From: Arbacia lixula
Lineage: Eukaryota > Echinodermata > Echinoidea > Arbacioida > Arbaciidae
Direction: 5' to 3'
NCBI GenBank assembly: GCA_963669155.1
Contig: OZ022581.1
Location: forward strand, 387,657 to 451,656
Length of the DNA: 64,000 nt
Shown: piece after piece, positions 25,395 through 37,883 of the stretch
Layout: the number at the start of each line of letters is the position of its first letter
Numbering within the stretch: the stretch's first letter is position 1
Made by a program: the position numbers and the translations under genes
The notes under the pieces: generated by a model
What the model saw: the letters and a program-made list of their open reading frames with translations, nothing else
Told to the model about the DNA's origin: nothing
Databases searched by the model: none

Positions 25395-25452
<58 letters not shown>
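25331..25452. repeat. (CT)n microsatellite
   Basis: Long CT run with occasional interruptions. Confidence 0.95.
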
Positions 25453-25455
<3 letters not shown>

Positions 25456-26551
25456 GTATTTACCATTCATATGAAAAGGAAAAACAAGGTTTTAATAATT
25501 TATGTAAGGTGTGCTAAAAAAAATTGCTTAACCTTTCACCAGATCATATTCAATTCATACATGTAGGAAAGTTAAACATTAACTATCTGAGAAGAGAAAA
25601 GCATCAATGATGTACTCATTTTCATAAGTTCTAATACAGTTTTGAGTGATTAATTAAACAGTCTGTAAATGACAAGGAATAAGAATCAAAGGAACCTCAC
25701 CAGATCTTCCTATGTTTTTGTACTTTGTCTCAAACCAATTGGTCTCATACCCACTCCTCTTATTTACTCAATCGTCTCAGTTTCATTTGACCAAATAACC
25801 GCTTTGATTCAAGGAAAAAAAAACACTAAAATCAAGTTGATTAGCAAATGAATGTGGTTTCAAATCTAACAGTGAAGTTAAATGGCCAATGACAGCCCAA
25901 TGTGAAATTTTAACATAACTATCACATACATCGTACAATGTAGAAAACATTTCAATAATTCTAACTTGGCACAATAATGGATTACATGTTGCACATTACG
26001 GTTTCACATCCATCATTTGGCTGATGCAAACATTCTGTAACAATTATGAAACCAAGGTTGTTAATCCTGGAAATTTGTGGCACACATCCCATGGACGCAC
26101 ATTATCTGAGGATTAAGGAAGTACAGGCAGTCATGATCATCACTAAGAATTCTTTCATTTAAAAATACATAAAAAGCCAGTCTTAAAATGCGCAATTCCC
26201 AATTCAGACAGTCAAACCAACAGATGGATGGACACCCTGGAATTATAAGCCACCGTTTTGGGGGCGAAGGCATAAAAACAGTACATTTAAGATGTATTTG
26301 TACCTGGCATTGTACCCTTTTTGGCAAATTCGACAATTACATTTGTCAAGCCTAGAAACAACACTCATATACATGTAGACACAATGCTAACTCTAGAAAT
26401 ATCTTGATCTTGTGACATACTTCAACACAAAATTGATGACAAATTTGATATAACCCTTATAATATAATAAAACCTTTATAATATCACCAGCATATCAGCT
26501 GAGACTTCTAGTACTGGTACCTGGTATATGTGATTCTAGTCACTTAGCTCC
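25453..26551. other. No gene recognised
   Basis: AT-rich DNA with no recognisable exon, repeat array or RNA gene. Confidence 0.5.
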
Positions 26552-27016
26552 CTTAAAGGAGAAGTTCACCCTGAAATTATTCTGGTGTCAATAAAAAGAG
26601 ACAAATGAAAGAAACATATGACTGAAGGTTCGACGAAAATTGATCAAAGGAAATGAAAGTTATTTGATTTTTAAGTTTGGTGCGAGGTGCTCTCCCATAT
26701 GTTGTGTACAAAATAAGTCGATAAATTGCTTTTTTCTGTTTTTTACAACGGAATTATTTTTTTTCCGTACAGGTATATGTGTAAAAACATATTTTTGATA
26801 ATGTATAGAAGGATGCATATCTTTGTGAGAAAATGCACATTTTCGAAAAAAATTGTACACAGCATATGGGAGAGCAATTCGCATGTGACGTCACATTACA
26901 ATCAAATAACTTTCTTTTCCTTTGACCGATTTTCGTCAAACATTCACTCATATGTTTCTTTCATTTGTCTCTTTTTATTGACACCAAAATAATTTAAAGG
27001 TGAACTTCCCCTTTAA
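26552..27016. repeat. Foldback MITE-like element, family A copy 2
   Basis: The left end CTTAAAGGAGAAGTTCACCC...GTGTCAATAAAAAGAGACAA and ATGAAAGAAACATATGA matches the reverse complement of the right end over roughly 90 bp. The inner part also pairs (CTCTCCCATATG...CATATGGGAGAG), so nearly the whole element could fold back. This is the best-preserved family A copy. Confidence 0.8.
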
Positions 27017-27975
27017 AGAGAGAGTAGTGAATCTTGTTGGAGATTTCCGTTAGGTCACCGCAGATGCCACATTTTGGCTAGGATCTAGAGGTTATAGGGG
27101 CCTGCGTCAGGAAGTGTGATGTCGCTTTCTTATACAAATCCAATGATTGGGTCCTACGATTCAGCCAATCACAGAGCCGTATGACTGACCAGATTGTGGA
27201 GTCTACCGTGGCTCTCTAATGTACTCTGACATGACTCCTACCAACACTCTTTGTGTCAACTCAGATGGAAAATGTTGACTAACTACTTTATAAAAAGTTT
27301 TTTTTTTAATTAAATTGAAGTTAAAACCAGAAGCCTGCATCACAATTTCAAATGACAAAGCACCACATTTTGATAAAATACATACTTCATAAAAGGATTA
27401 TGTAAGTCTGTTTAAATATCATTAAAAAAAAACATTTCACTGAAAAGCACAATTTTCACACTTTCACTTACAGTATTCTTCATATAGTCCCTTCAGGAGC
27501 TATAACATAGTACAATTAGAGAGATCAGGTTAACAACAATTAAGACTTATGAAAAGACATTGGGTGAAGATTACTGAGGACATGTCAGTTTCTTATCATG
27601 CGTGCATGATGAGGTCATTAATCAATTACAAGTGTGCAATTACAACTACGTGATACATATATTGCTCTGACGGATAGATGTCGTCAGCACTTACCTCAAA
27701 TAATGTAGTCACAATACAACTGGCAACAGTCATTTTTGTTCAAGTTTGAGTTAACGAATGCACAGGACGATTGTTCATATACTGGTTTATACAGTCAGAA
27801 TACATTACAACATTTTGGATATAGTAGGAATGAGTGACAATTACTCAACTTGATCATTTAAAATCATTAATCTATTCAATGTCATAGAATTGATGACAGC
27901 AATGATGCAATTCCAAATCATGAAGTGTGTTTTATTTATTGTGATGATGGCAAGACTCTCTGCAGTATCAGTTTC
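27017..27975. other. Region downstream of CDT1; candidate poly(A) signal
   Basis: No gene is recognised. On the minus strand, an AATAAATAAA (from 27940 down to 27931) lies about 36 bp beyond the CDT1 stop and is a candidate polyadenylation signal. The segment around 27100-27200 (AAATCC...GGGTCCTACGATTCAGCCA) is related to 56480-56550, a dispersed repeat. Confidence 0.4.
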
Positions 27976-30900
27976 TCACTTGACTTTCTTAGCTTGACTG
28001 AGCTGTGTGTTGATGATGTTGATGACTGTGCTGAGTTCCTTCGTTCTGTCCATCTTTACATAGCAGTCCTTTCGGATATGAACCTTCTTCAGCCAATCGG
28101 GGAGCACCTCTATCATTAGGTTGATGTGCTTCTCCATCTCATCTGTGATTGTGAGAAACAAAAAATTCAGAAAAACTATCAGTAAATGGTGCACTCACAA
28201 CAATGATGATGAAAATACAACAGTCTGAGAGACATGCCCACCAACACAGGGCTCATAAATTATTTATTCACGCTTGCTGATTGCGAGAAACAAAACTTAA
28301 GAGAGAATAAACAGTGAGCTTATGAGAACAGAATAGAAGTCTGTAGTCTGGGAAACATGACCATCATGCTTAAATATCGTTCATGCCTTTATATTGTTGA
28401 CCTCCATGGGACCCTTGGTTTATATCAACTTTGTTATAAATTTGTCAATTTGTGTTGCCACGTGTCTCCTTTTGATGTAAGTTTCTCAAAACCAATACTA
28501 TTTTCATGTATCGGGTATTGCATATGTTGCACAATTTGCATCATGTCATGCCATACAACACACTCAAATTAATAAAAAAAAAACTAGAGCAATTCAACTG
28601 TCACACAGTCGATTAATATGCCTCTGCCTCTTTCCTAGCTCCATTTAGATTTATTCTCAGAGAACGTGTATGTTTGTTGGGCAATGTACCATTGAATTCC
28701 TATGTGATATGAAAATATCACATTTTGTTTCTCCATGTTAAGCCAAGTTTGCCAATATTCATTGACCTTTGACCTCGGTTTAAATCCATCCTTGTATCAC
28801 GTTTATTCAAAATTAGCCAATTTTGGGTGAGGTTCATTGACCTTTCACCATTCAGGAATTTTACCCAAACTTTCACGAATTTCCACAAAGTGATACATCT
28901 CTGTACCATGTTTGGTCAAAGAATTTCTTACAAGAGGAAAGTCAGCCTGAATACCACAGCTAAACAGTGGAGTCGAAGGATTAAACAATGCCTTATAAAA
29001 GAAAGGTTACCATGAATAACAGAGCTAAACAATGTACTATCAATGCAGTCAAAGGGTTAAACAATGTCTTATAAGAGAAAAGTCACCCTGAATAGCACAG
29101 CTTAACAGTGGAGGGAGATCACCCTGAAAACCACAGCTAAACAGTGCAGTCAAAGGGTTAAACAATGTCTTACAGGACGAAAGTCACCCTGAATAACACA
29201 GCTAAACAATGTACTTAAAAATTAAAATTATAAATTAAAACAACAAGAAAACAATAACCATGATGAAAATAGCTCTACAGGTTACATGGGTGCAGCTCCT
29301 ATGGTAGTTACACTGGCTGTTTAGTGAAGTTACAAATGTTGTAAGACGTACCTCTGGAGAGCGCAGACCGATAGCTCTCAATCAGTTTCTGGATGATCAG
29401 GTCAATAGGAAGTGCTGCTTTCTTCTCAGCAAGGAACAGGCTGATATCAAGCAGAGTAAAGGATACTGTTTCAAGATTGCAGATCAGTTTCTTTATCTCT
29501 TATATCAATATTTACACAGGTGTACCCATTAGCTGAAAGACCCTATGTCATGTGACTTCACTCAAAGCAATTTTGATTTTCCATTTTCATAAGAAAATTG
29601 TGAAATTATGCCCATGCAATGCTAGTAGTATTTTTCGAAATATTCAATGAAAGCTCTATAAAATGGATCATTACTGTAACAAAACAACAATTGGAGGGGA
29701 TAAAACAGGGAGAAGGTCGATGTATTCCAAGTATTACATGACAATGACAAAAAAGGCATCTACAAAATAGCTATGCCCTACAGAACAATGTTTGTGAAAA
29801 GAAGCTTATATTACAGTACGGTAACAACTTAAAGGGGTATATCTACTTTGTTTCCCAAGAACTTGTTTCACAAGGACTTGGAGAAAGGATACACTCTCAG
29901 GATGCGGCACAGCTCTGGCAGTCTCTCTAACATTCCGATCCTGGTTTCCTCCTCAGGGCTTCGCATCATGCTGATCTGTGAGTTACGTGCCTCTTTAGCT
30001 TTGATCTGAGTAAATAAGGAGGGGACAAATAATTATGCATACAATTTTGATCTCAATGTGAATAGATGAGATACGCACAGAGATAATTACTACAGAGGAA
30101 TTTGAAAAATGTATCTGTCCCTCTTTAGTTTTAGTCTGATAAATCTTTGAATTAAAATTACATCGTTGCCAATTTGAGTAAAAAAAATTATCTAGTCCCT
30201 CCTTTGCTTTGGTCTGATGAAATCGTTGGCGATTTGAATAACAGCTTTCCTATTTTTCCAATCCTTTTTTCCCCTCTAGAATTCACAACATGGTAAATCT
30301 CTCGATTGGCATGTTTTGTTAGCTCTAGAGTTTGAGATATTTCACGAACAGGCTGACAAGATATATTGAATGGTGCTGTCAAAAAATGGTCACTTTTGCA
30401 TTTAACTTCAAATTATGAAGGAGGTGCCTATTCTCTCTTTCTCCCATCACTCACCCTGTTCAAAAGATCCTGTGAGACCCCCTTCAGTGCCTGGTTGCTC
30501 TTCGTTGGTTGCTGTGACGATTCTGTTGTTGTCTTCTTCTTGATATCCTCTGCTCTCTTTGCCTCCACTGCAGCTTTCAGCTCTGTATTCTTAGCCACAA
30601 GCTCCAATGCTGCAGTCACCTGAAAAATTGTATTCAAAGAGAAGTATGTAGGGAGAAGAATGTGACATGTTCCTACAGTAAGTCAAAATGCTTTTATGAA
30701 CTTGACATGTGCCAAGTTTTTGAAGCTGTAAGCAAGGCCCAGTAATCAAAATTGGTCCAGACAAAGAAAACAGGTTTATTATTAGTTTGTATTGCACTCT
30801 TAATGCCTGTTTGATACGGTTCGTAGGCTAAATAGCCTTCTGGGGTGAACCAGGAGGGGTTGGCATCTCTCACCCATTTTCCAGTGTAGACTTTCTGGCC

Positions 30901-33900
30901 CACCTGGTTAACATAATACTGGTACTTTAATCTCTCTTCTATCGGAAACCAACTCAATGTTCTTTAAGTTACAGTTCTTGGGGTTGTGAAGACCGCCATT
31001 AGAACTAATTGTCTACACCTCTTCGGAAGCCTTTGTAGCTTTAACAAATGACACCTACCTTTGGGTTGACCATCATCTCCCTGGCTTTGTCCAGCACATC
31101 TCTGGCCGAGTTGAAGTTCTTGACCCTTGGTGGTTCCGGCATCTCGGCCAGTGCGACATCCGGGATCTTCTCGAGAGGAAACTTGGGATGCCATCTGAAG
31201 AGTTTGTCTTCCGGGATGGGAGGGATGGGTGGAGTGAGCTGAGCCAAGTAGTCCTGTATGCAACACAGGTTTGTATACATGGTACTCTTAAGCCTTCAAT
31301 TTTCTACGCAACACAGGGCCAGCGAAAATTTAATATCACTACATATCTAAAATCATCCTGCTATCTTAAACAGGATGCGCAAGTCTATAGGGGATTCCAG
31401 CGTTACTAGTACTGGCAATCAACTCGTGCACATGTTGCACGCTGTGACAACCCCAAAACATAATGCCACTGGCCACTTCATGGTGGAGGCATAAAACGGT
31501 AAACAAATACTGTGGCAATGTGTTTTGCGAGTCTCGCCTGATTTCGCGACAATAAACATGCAGCAATAAAAATTAATTAGAGCAAGTTGAACCAAAACTT
31601 TCAGAAAAATGACGCACATGGCCTCATATCATTTGAGCTGTTGACTCCTAGATGACCTTTGAACTCATCATCCTCAATAACACACATGTGGTATTATGCA
31701 AGGCTTATTTGTATCAAGTATAAACACAATTGATGCAAAAATAAAGAAATGAGAGCAAGCTAATCCAAAATTTTAACATTTCGTAACAGAGTAACAGACT
31801 AACATACTAACAGGAAAAGTGATTACTATAGGTCTCCGCCAAACTTTGTTCAGGCGAGACAAAGAGGATCTTTCAGAGCTAACATCTCCGAAAGAATACT
31901 ACGACTCTTACCCTGTCTACTCTCTCTTTTTTCTCACTCAGTCTCTGAGCAACATTTTTCAGAGCTATTCAGAAAGAATAACCCAATATTCCTTTCAAGG
32001 ACTATCACATGGTGTATCATGAAACTCATTGTATACTTCTCACCAAGCAAGAATGTTCCTTCTTCAACAAACATATCCCCACAAGGCAAACTGATTCCTA
32101 CCTGGTGATGGGACTTGACAATGTCGACCAGGCCATTGTGGAAGAGAGTTCGCCGAGCTATCAGCATGGAGGGCGTGAACTTGTCAAACATGCCTGGCTT
32201 CGTCTTGTTATTATTGCCATGGATCAAACCAGTTATCAGCGGATTTGCAACGCCATCTTTTCCTGCAGAAAATCAATTAAAACATGGTTTATTTCACTTG
32301 TAAATTCTGATTGTAACATAAAATGAAGATGTTTATTCATTTTAGTCTGGAGTAAAAGATCAATTCTGCATACTGCATGTAAGGTAAAGTTGTCTCACAA
32401 TGCAAGGCACAGCTACATTCGGCTTTTTGTGGCAGTCATATCCACCTCTGGTCTTGTGCCTTAGTGCATGACACCGAAATTTGCATGTTGCTGCGCAGTG
32501 CTATTATGGGATACGACTATCCCCTATTTACAGTATGGAATATAAAAACATCTTACTATTTGAATTTTTTCTCAAGGATGATTGAACCAAATCAATTTGG
32601 CAGGTTCTATCAGATTTCTGAAACAGACCTTCTACTTTCAAATTAGTACAATGCATCATTAACATCAAGTTAAATGCATACACATAGAGGGCATATAACA
32701 CAAATACAATTTGATCACAGCGCCAGGTATTGTAAGACAAATATGTTGGATCTACGATAGCAACAGATTGTGAGCTATAAATGCTGATTTTATTTGATGT
32801 ATCATGATTCCATCTTACAGTAGAGAATATGGTCAACCACATTGTGATATATCGTGTAGCCAATTTTGGTCCATTTTCTTATAATTCATCTTTTGATTAA
32901 AAAAATCTTCGAACAACTTGTACAATTTTTTTGAGAAATTAGTAAAAAGATCTTCCCTGGCAGATAACATCAATCCTGTTCGGTGGATTCACAATATGAT
33001 GCACCAATTATCGGTTGCAGCGGACAGACCAAAATTCCACAATGCCTCATGAAAAATCATCAACGTCAAAATATACAACCGTGTGCTTAGCTACTCTACC
33101 TGTTTATTGAATTAGAGCTAACAATATATGCAGCGATCAGTTCAATATTTGTTTAGTTCTTCGACCCACATTCGTCTCAAGACGGCCAATAAGACAGCGG
33201 GGCCTGCCAATTTCAAAATCCGTGCACCATGTCGGCAGCGTATGTTAGTGCTATGCACTGATCTGTATACTGGTGCTAGGCTATGATGTCGACCCCAAAG
33301 TTGGAAATTGGTCTGTCCGCTTCAACAGTTAGGTGGCGCACCGTATTGTGAATCCACCAACTTAGAGGCTGGAGAGTAATGTGAGTTACCTTGGTCTTGC
33401 GATGGGTCGGTAGGAATGCCTGCCAGATTGGGTTCCAGGATCAGTGTGTAGGGGTCCCGCTTCTCACTCTCCTTCTTGTGTCTTGACAGAGTCTTGGCCC
33501 AGTGCATGTCATAGGCTGATGGGTACACTGTCTTTATCTGCTTCAGATGACTCAAATCAAATGTCCTGAAAAGATCAAATACATACCTTACAATGTGCAT
33601 GTCAAAGGCAGATGGTTAAATGGTCTAGATTTAAGTTAGATCACTACTATCACTCTAAAAACTCTTGTACTTGGGTGTTCCTCCCCTGTCTTTTCCTGCT
33701 ACAGGCTGAAATAACGATAAAAAAAATAAAGTCATAAACCTCGGCATGGATTAGCAGTATACCCTAACAATAATGTGTATGAAATCTCATACACCCAAAC
33801 CTACCTGCAATCTAGCAATCAGTATAATTCCGCTCAAAGTCAGATTCCAGTTGTATCACATGGGAGGGAAAATCTTGTACAGTTTTTTCTTCCATTTTCT

Positions 33901-36900
33901 GTTGATTTTACAAAATCTAATTGTTTTAAACTGCAAAAGGGCAACCCTGTCTTTAAGTATGGGTGCAAATTAGCACTCTTTTTGTCTCCCTCTTTGCCAC
34001 AGAAGGGATATGGACTTAGATTGTATGTCCTGCCCTAGATGCGGTTGCAGTGGTGCATTACGTAGAAACAGAACACACAGCCTAAGATTCTCAGCATCTC
34101 CTTCTTGTTTCTTATTCGAACCATCTCTGAGTGGAGATTAGCAGAGAACTGCAGGTGAGTTTGACGAAAAATAAAAATACTGTAATACTAGTGGTCATGG
34201 AATGATGAGAGAATTGGCATGGTGGATTCAGAAGATGAAGGTAAAGGTGAAGGTGATGAGAGATTGTGTGATAGGGGTTGGTAGAAGACTGTGTGGGAGG
34301 ATCACTAGGGTCGTGAGGGTACATGAAGATTAGCAACTGCAGCAGGCGGGACTCACTTGCGACTCATCTCCTGTACTCCGTACTTGAGCTTGGAGAAGGT
34401 GCAGGTTTCTGAGCGGTTGTGGAGCATGCCAACCACGGTGTCCGAGCAGCGGAATGCTTCCTCCAGAGACCGGTATCTGAAGGGGAGGGCCAGGGGGGAG
34501 GGGCCAGCTTGGATCAGGTGCCGGTAGCGCTCAAAGGCCGGTATGGGCTGTGGCTCACTGTGCTTTCTGAGATGGTGAGGAAGACAGAGTTATCATATTG
34601 GAAATTGAACACTTGAAATGAGCCAAATATTTTTTTTTATATATAGATTCACAGGAGACACACAGATGAGTGAAATGACAGAGACAGGTTTGGACATGTT
34701 GACAGACAGGATAGACAGACATACAGACTGTTGCAATCATGTTAGTGAACATAAAAATTTATGTTTGTACACAATATTCAAGCAGGATGGTGGATTGATT
34801 GCTAGCAAGATATGAAAGTATAGCATCATTTCACCTCATACATATTCATCAGCTAGTCATACAATCTAGTTTAAGGTTGGTCATATTTCTTACTGCTGCA
34901 AGTGCATAAATGTTAATATTTCCCTGGACTACTGCATGAATGCAAGCGTTCAACAATCTTAAGATCAATAAAATTCTGCTCAAAGTCAGCTTCCACCTCT
35001 AACATTGTGAGGTAAGTTCTTGAGCAGTATTTCCTTCCATTTTTTTCTTTTTTTCTTTACAAATGTTGTTGTTTTGACCTGCAAAATGACTACCCTGTCT
35101 ATAAACTCAATATAATTTCCCCAAAACATTTAGCATTTACATGTATAGCCCATGCTGTTCAATCATGTGAACTACAATGCACATGTCCCGGTAGCCATAG
35201 AAACCAGACTGCTTACTCTTCTTCCTTCCTCTCTGGTGCCTTGATAACCTGAACAGTTTGCTCCCGTAGCTTCTTGATTTCTGCTGCCGTTCCCTTGACC
35301 AGAGCCAGACGTGCCTGGAGGTCTTCCAGCTTCCCACATCCAGCCAACTTCTCTCTCATCTTGGCCGGATCAATGTCCACCTGTAGCCACAAAAAAAAAA
35401 AAATTACTTGACTTTGAAGTTACAATAAATGAAATTTAATGGTCTCCCACTCTCCTTCACAAAATGTACAGGAGTCCACAGGATACCATGAGACACTAAT
35501 ATGACTATTAAATTATTTCTTTCCAGCAAAACTTGTAAAGATGTGCTTCAGTAAGTTCAGTTTATTTTTCTTTCTCTGACCTTTTAAGTTTTCACATTTT
35601 CTAATTGACAGATCTTCTTAAGCAAAGAATACATATCCCCCCCCCCCCCCCCCGAAAAAAAACCCACTGCAGCTCAAAGGAATCATCATAGGGAAAGGGA
35701 AAGGGAAGAAAGGGAAAAAGCCTCAGTTTTAAACCACGATATATTTTGTAAAATTCAGCATGAAACAATGCTTTTCAGGTTTAAAACCGTGACTCCTTCC
35801 CTTTCTTCCCTTTCCCTTTCCCTATGCCAATTCCTTTGAGCTGCAGTGTTACATGTACAGTAAGCCTCGGTGGCACATCAAATTGGAAGATGCAGTTCTC
35901 ATCTGGTCTGAAGACAATGTGTTGAATGTCAATGGCTATAAGTGTTTACATGATTTTTATTTTTGAAAAAGTGCAACTTTGGCGGTATGCTGCTCTGCCC
36001 ATCTTGCAAATGTGCAAATGAAGCAGGTAAATAGTTAAAGGGAAAGTCTACCCGCTATATACCCTGAAAAGTTGTGTTCAATAAAAGCAGACACAAGAAC
36101 AAAAATTATTGAAGATTTGATCATTTGACATACATACCTCTTTTTATCCCTTCATCAAAAACCAGAAAAAATCAATTTCTGGAATCATACAACACACAAC
36201 ATATGGGAAAGCAACTCGCAAGTTAAATCACAAAATCAAAACTTCAAAAAGTTATAACTCTTTTGATGGAATTTAGTCAAACTTTCACCAATATGTTGTT
36301 TTGATATTTGTGCTATAATTAGAACCAATTGAACTTCAGCCTCACATTGAACTCTCCCTTATTAAACAAAAAAAGAAACTATATACAATAACAGTACATG
36401 TATGCAACTTTATTGATATTTATTGGAGTCAAACAATTTGGAATGCAATCCTTAGAATTTGCAAGGAAAAGAAACTAAATAGTGATCTACTTACATGAGA
36501 TCTTCCAGGCAAATCAGAGTTTTTAGATGATCCTGAGCTGGTTTGATTCGAAGGCGCCGACTTATTTGTTTCCAATCTTCTCCTCACTTTGACCGCATTC
36601 ACTTTCTTGGATTTAGTTGGAGTCCTTGCACTTTCTTCCTGCACCATCTCCTTCTGACTCTCAACATTTGGTTTGCTTCTCTTTCTCCTTGGTGGTCCAT
36701 CTTTTTCTGAATCGGATGCTAGTCTTTTGAGGGGAGTCTTTTCCAAAGTTGCCCGACGACTTTCACAACTTTCTGTTTGTTCTTTTAAAACTCCGGCAAC
36801 CGACGGAGACAGTAGCGTTTTTGTTTCAGAAATCTGCGTTTTTGTGTTCCTTTTCGGTCTTCCACCAGTGAAAGTCCTTGTCAACAAATCAGAAACAGCT

Positions 36901-37169
36901 TCCGAATTGGCCTCTGACTTAGACTTCTGGAACGATTGAAGCTGCGATGCGAGGTTGACTTCACTGCTGCTGCTCAGAGATCCAGGACCGAACGCTGCAG
37001 TAGTCACCGGGAGAGTTTCGGCGAACTGTGCGAACTTTTTCGCCTTCGTTGCCGGTGCAGTCGCGGAATCGTTCGAAAGCTTTGCGTTTCTCGCACTTCT
37101 TTTAGTCGGTTGTAATGTAGAATTACGCTTCCTTCTGGTATAATAGTCTGTTACTTTAGCCTGTGCCAT
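27976..37169 (-). CDS. CDT1: DNA replication licensing factor CDT1, complete, ten exons
   Basis: Exons in order: 36495-37169, 35217-35380, 34357-34566, 33390-33565, 32102-32262, 31059-31253, 30455-30619, 29893-30005, 29352-29440, 27976-28142. Every junction is GT-AG and phase-continuous; the total is 2115 bp, 704 codons (human CDT1 is 546). CDT1 binds ORC/CDC6-marked origins and loads MCM2-7 in G1. The N-terminus MAQAKVTDYYTRRK is a PIP degron (Q3, V6, T7-D8, Y9-Y10, basic residue at +4), which in the family directs PCNA- and CRL4-CDT2-dependent destruction in S phase. RRRL at residues 196-199 and several S/TP sites look like cyclin-CDK docking and targets. Residues about 280-460 correspond to the geminin-binding winged helix (FRYRSLEEAF, MLHNRSETCTF). 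ALKGVSQDLL at the exon 7-8 junction and LPDWL with YVKMD in the last exon mark the C-terminal MCM-binding winged helix. The longer N-terminal linker is Lys/Ser-rich and disordered-looking. Confidence 0.95.
28583..28950 (-). mobile_element. Helentron-like repeat, family B copy 3 (fragment) in CDT1 intron 9
   Basis: On the minus strand it ends GGCATATTAATCGACTGTGTG...GAATTGCTCTAGT, matching the 3' end of the full copy at 47578-49004 including the terminal hairpin and CTAG. Only the 3' few hundred bases remain. Confidence 0.65.
28930..29215. repeat. Irregular tandem repeat in CDT1 intron 9
   Basis: Four or more degenerate units share GAAAGTCACCCTGAATA(A/C)CACAG, CTAAACA(A/G)TG and GGGTTAAACAATGTCTTA. 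Units vary in length because internal segments are missing. Confidence 0.7.
31531..31860. mobile_element. Short inverted-terminus element, family C copy 1, in CDT1 intron 5
   Basis: It begins GTCTCGCCTGA and ends TCAGGCGAGAC, an 11-bp exact inverted terminus. Internal words (ATGACCTTTGAACTCATCATCC, CACAATTGATGCA, ATAAAGAAATGAGAGCAAG) recur at 54262-55121. Non-coding. Confidence 0.65.
32982..33358. mobile_element. MITE-like element in CDT1 intron 4
   Basis: Left end GGTGGATTCACAATATGATG and AGCGGACAGACCAA match the reverse complement of the right end (GGTGGATTCACAATACGGTG...AGCGGACAGACCAA) over about 60 bp. The right end stops about 30 bp from the 5' splice site of CDT1 exon 4. Confidence 0.75.
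33680..35110. repeat. Family D fragments flanking CDT1 exon 3
   Basis: Two pieces of the dispersed repeat lie in CDT1 introns 2 and 3: about 33740-33970 (CTCGGCATGGATTAGCAGTA, CTCAAAGTCAGATTCCAG, ACCCTGTCTTTAAGTA) and about 34965-35110 (CTCAAAGTCAGCTTCCA, ACCCTGTCTATAAACTC). CDT1 exon 3 (34357-34566) lies between them. Confidence 0.45.
35665..35848. mobile_element. Foldback MITE, family G copy 1, in CDT1 intron 1
   Basis: Ends CACTGCAGCTCAAAGGAAT and its reverse complement, followed inward by purine-rich AGGGAAAGGGAAAGGGAAG and its complement; nearly the whole 184 bp folds back. A poly-C run (35638-35653) precedes it. A second copy is at 38527-38768. Confidence 0.8.
36036..36365. repeat. Foldback MITE-like element, family A copy 3, in CDT1 intron 1
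   Basis: Left AAAGGGAAAGTCTACCCGC...TGTTCAATAAAAGC and right (reverse complement AAGGGAGAGTTCAATGTGAG) resemble the family A ends at 1193 and 26552, with the shared inner word CATATGGGA(A/G)AGCAA(C/T)TCGCA. More diverged than copy 2. Confidence 0.6.
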
Positions 37170-37883
37170 AATTATAAGCAGAAAATATTTTTCACGAAGA
37201 TTTATCCTTCTTTTCGCGATTTATTGAGATGCCAAGAAACGGAATACGCTTTCGATTTTTTGTTAGATCGCGGGTAACAAATCACGTGATACATATGGCT
37301 TCATGGCCTTACGCCAAAGGAATGAAAATTAATTAATCTAGCAATTTGATCTATTTTTATAAAAACTCAATTTCTTGTAATAAATATTATAATTTTTTCA
37401 ATTTGTGATACCATTTAAAATCTATTTTTTATTTTTTTGCATTTAATCATTGAAAAAATTACAATAGGCAACATATAATTAACAACTTAAGACTTGACCA
37501 CTTCTAACCGTAAACATAAAGAAACCCGGAAGTGAACGTCCCTTTAAACCCGCATTGAGGTCATACATGTACTATTAGTATGCAGAGCGCGCGGCTGCCT
37601 CTACGTACTGATGAAATATTAATATGATCCAGTAATGTATGATCAACATGTATGACCAGTGTCGGGTCGCTTTGCCTTTACCAGTATCATATCTTGCGCT
37701 GTGAGTGGCCTTGTGAAATGAGACTTGTCTATGTCTCAACAAGGTTAAGTCTTGTTAAGTTGTAATGTACCCGTTAACGTGCCTCCAATAAAATAACAAA
37801 ATTAAAAGATTCATTTAGAACTCAGAATCGAGTGAGATTCCTGTTTAGAATTAACGGGCAGCCAGAACTGATCCCAAATCAAC
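37170..37883. promoter_or_regulatory. Shared divergent promoter region CDT1/RABGGTA, with E2F-like site
   Basis: The two start codons are 714 bp apart and point away from each other. TTTCGCGA at 37212-37219, about 45 bp upstream of the CDT1 ATG, differs by one base from the E2F consensus TTTSSCGC; CDT1 is a classical E2F target in animals. No TATA box is evident at a fixed distance for either gene. Transcription starts cannot be located from sequence alone; the RABGGTA 5' untranslated exon must end at 37886. Confidence 0.5.

Noticed and set aside
29893..29895. An alternative CDT1 exon 8 donor two bases upstream (GTGTAT at 29894)
   Set aside because: It would break the reading frame with exon 9; using GTATCC at 29892 restores phase and gives the conserved ILR-V-LFLAEKKAAL sequence.
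30964..31266. A 100-codon minus-strand frame overlapping CDT1 exon 6
   Set aside because: It is an alternative frame of the real exon, whose frame is confirmed by the WHPKF and DVLDKARE motifs and by splice phase.
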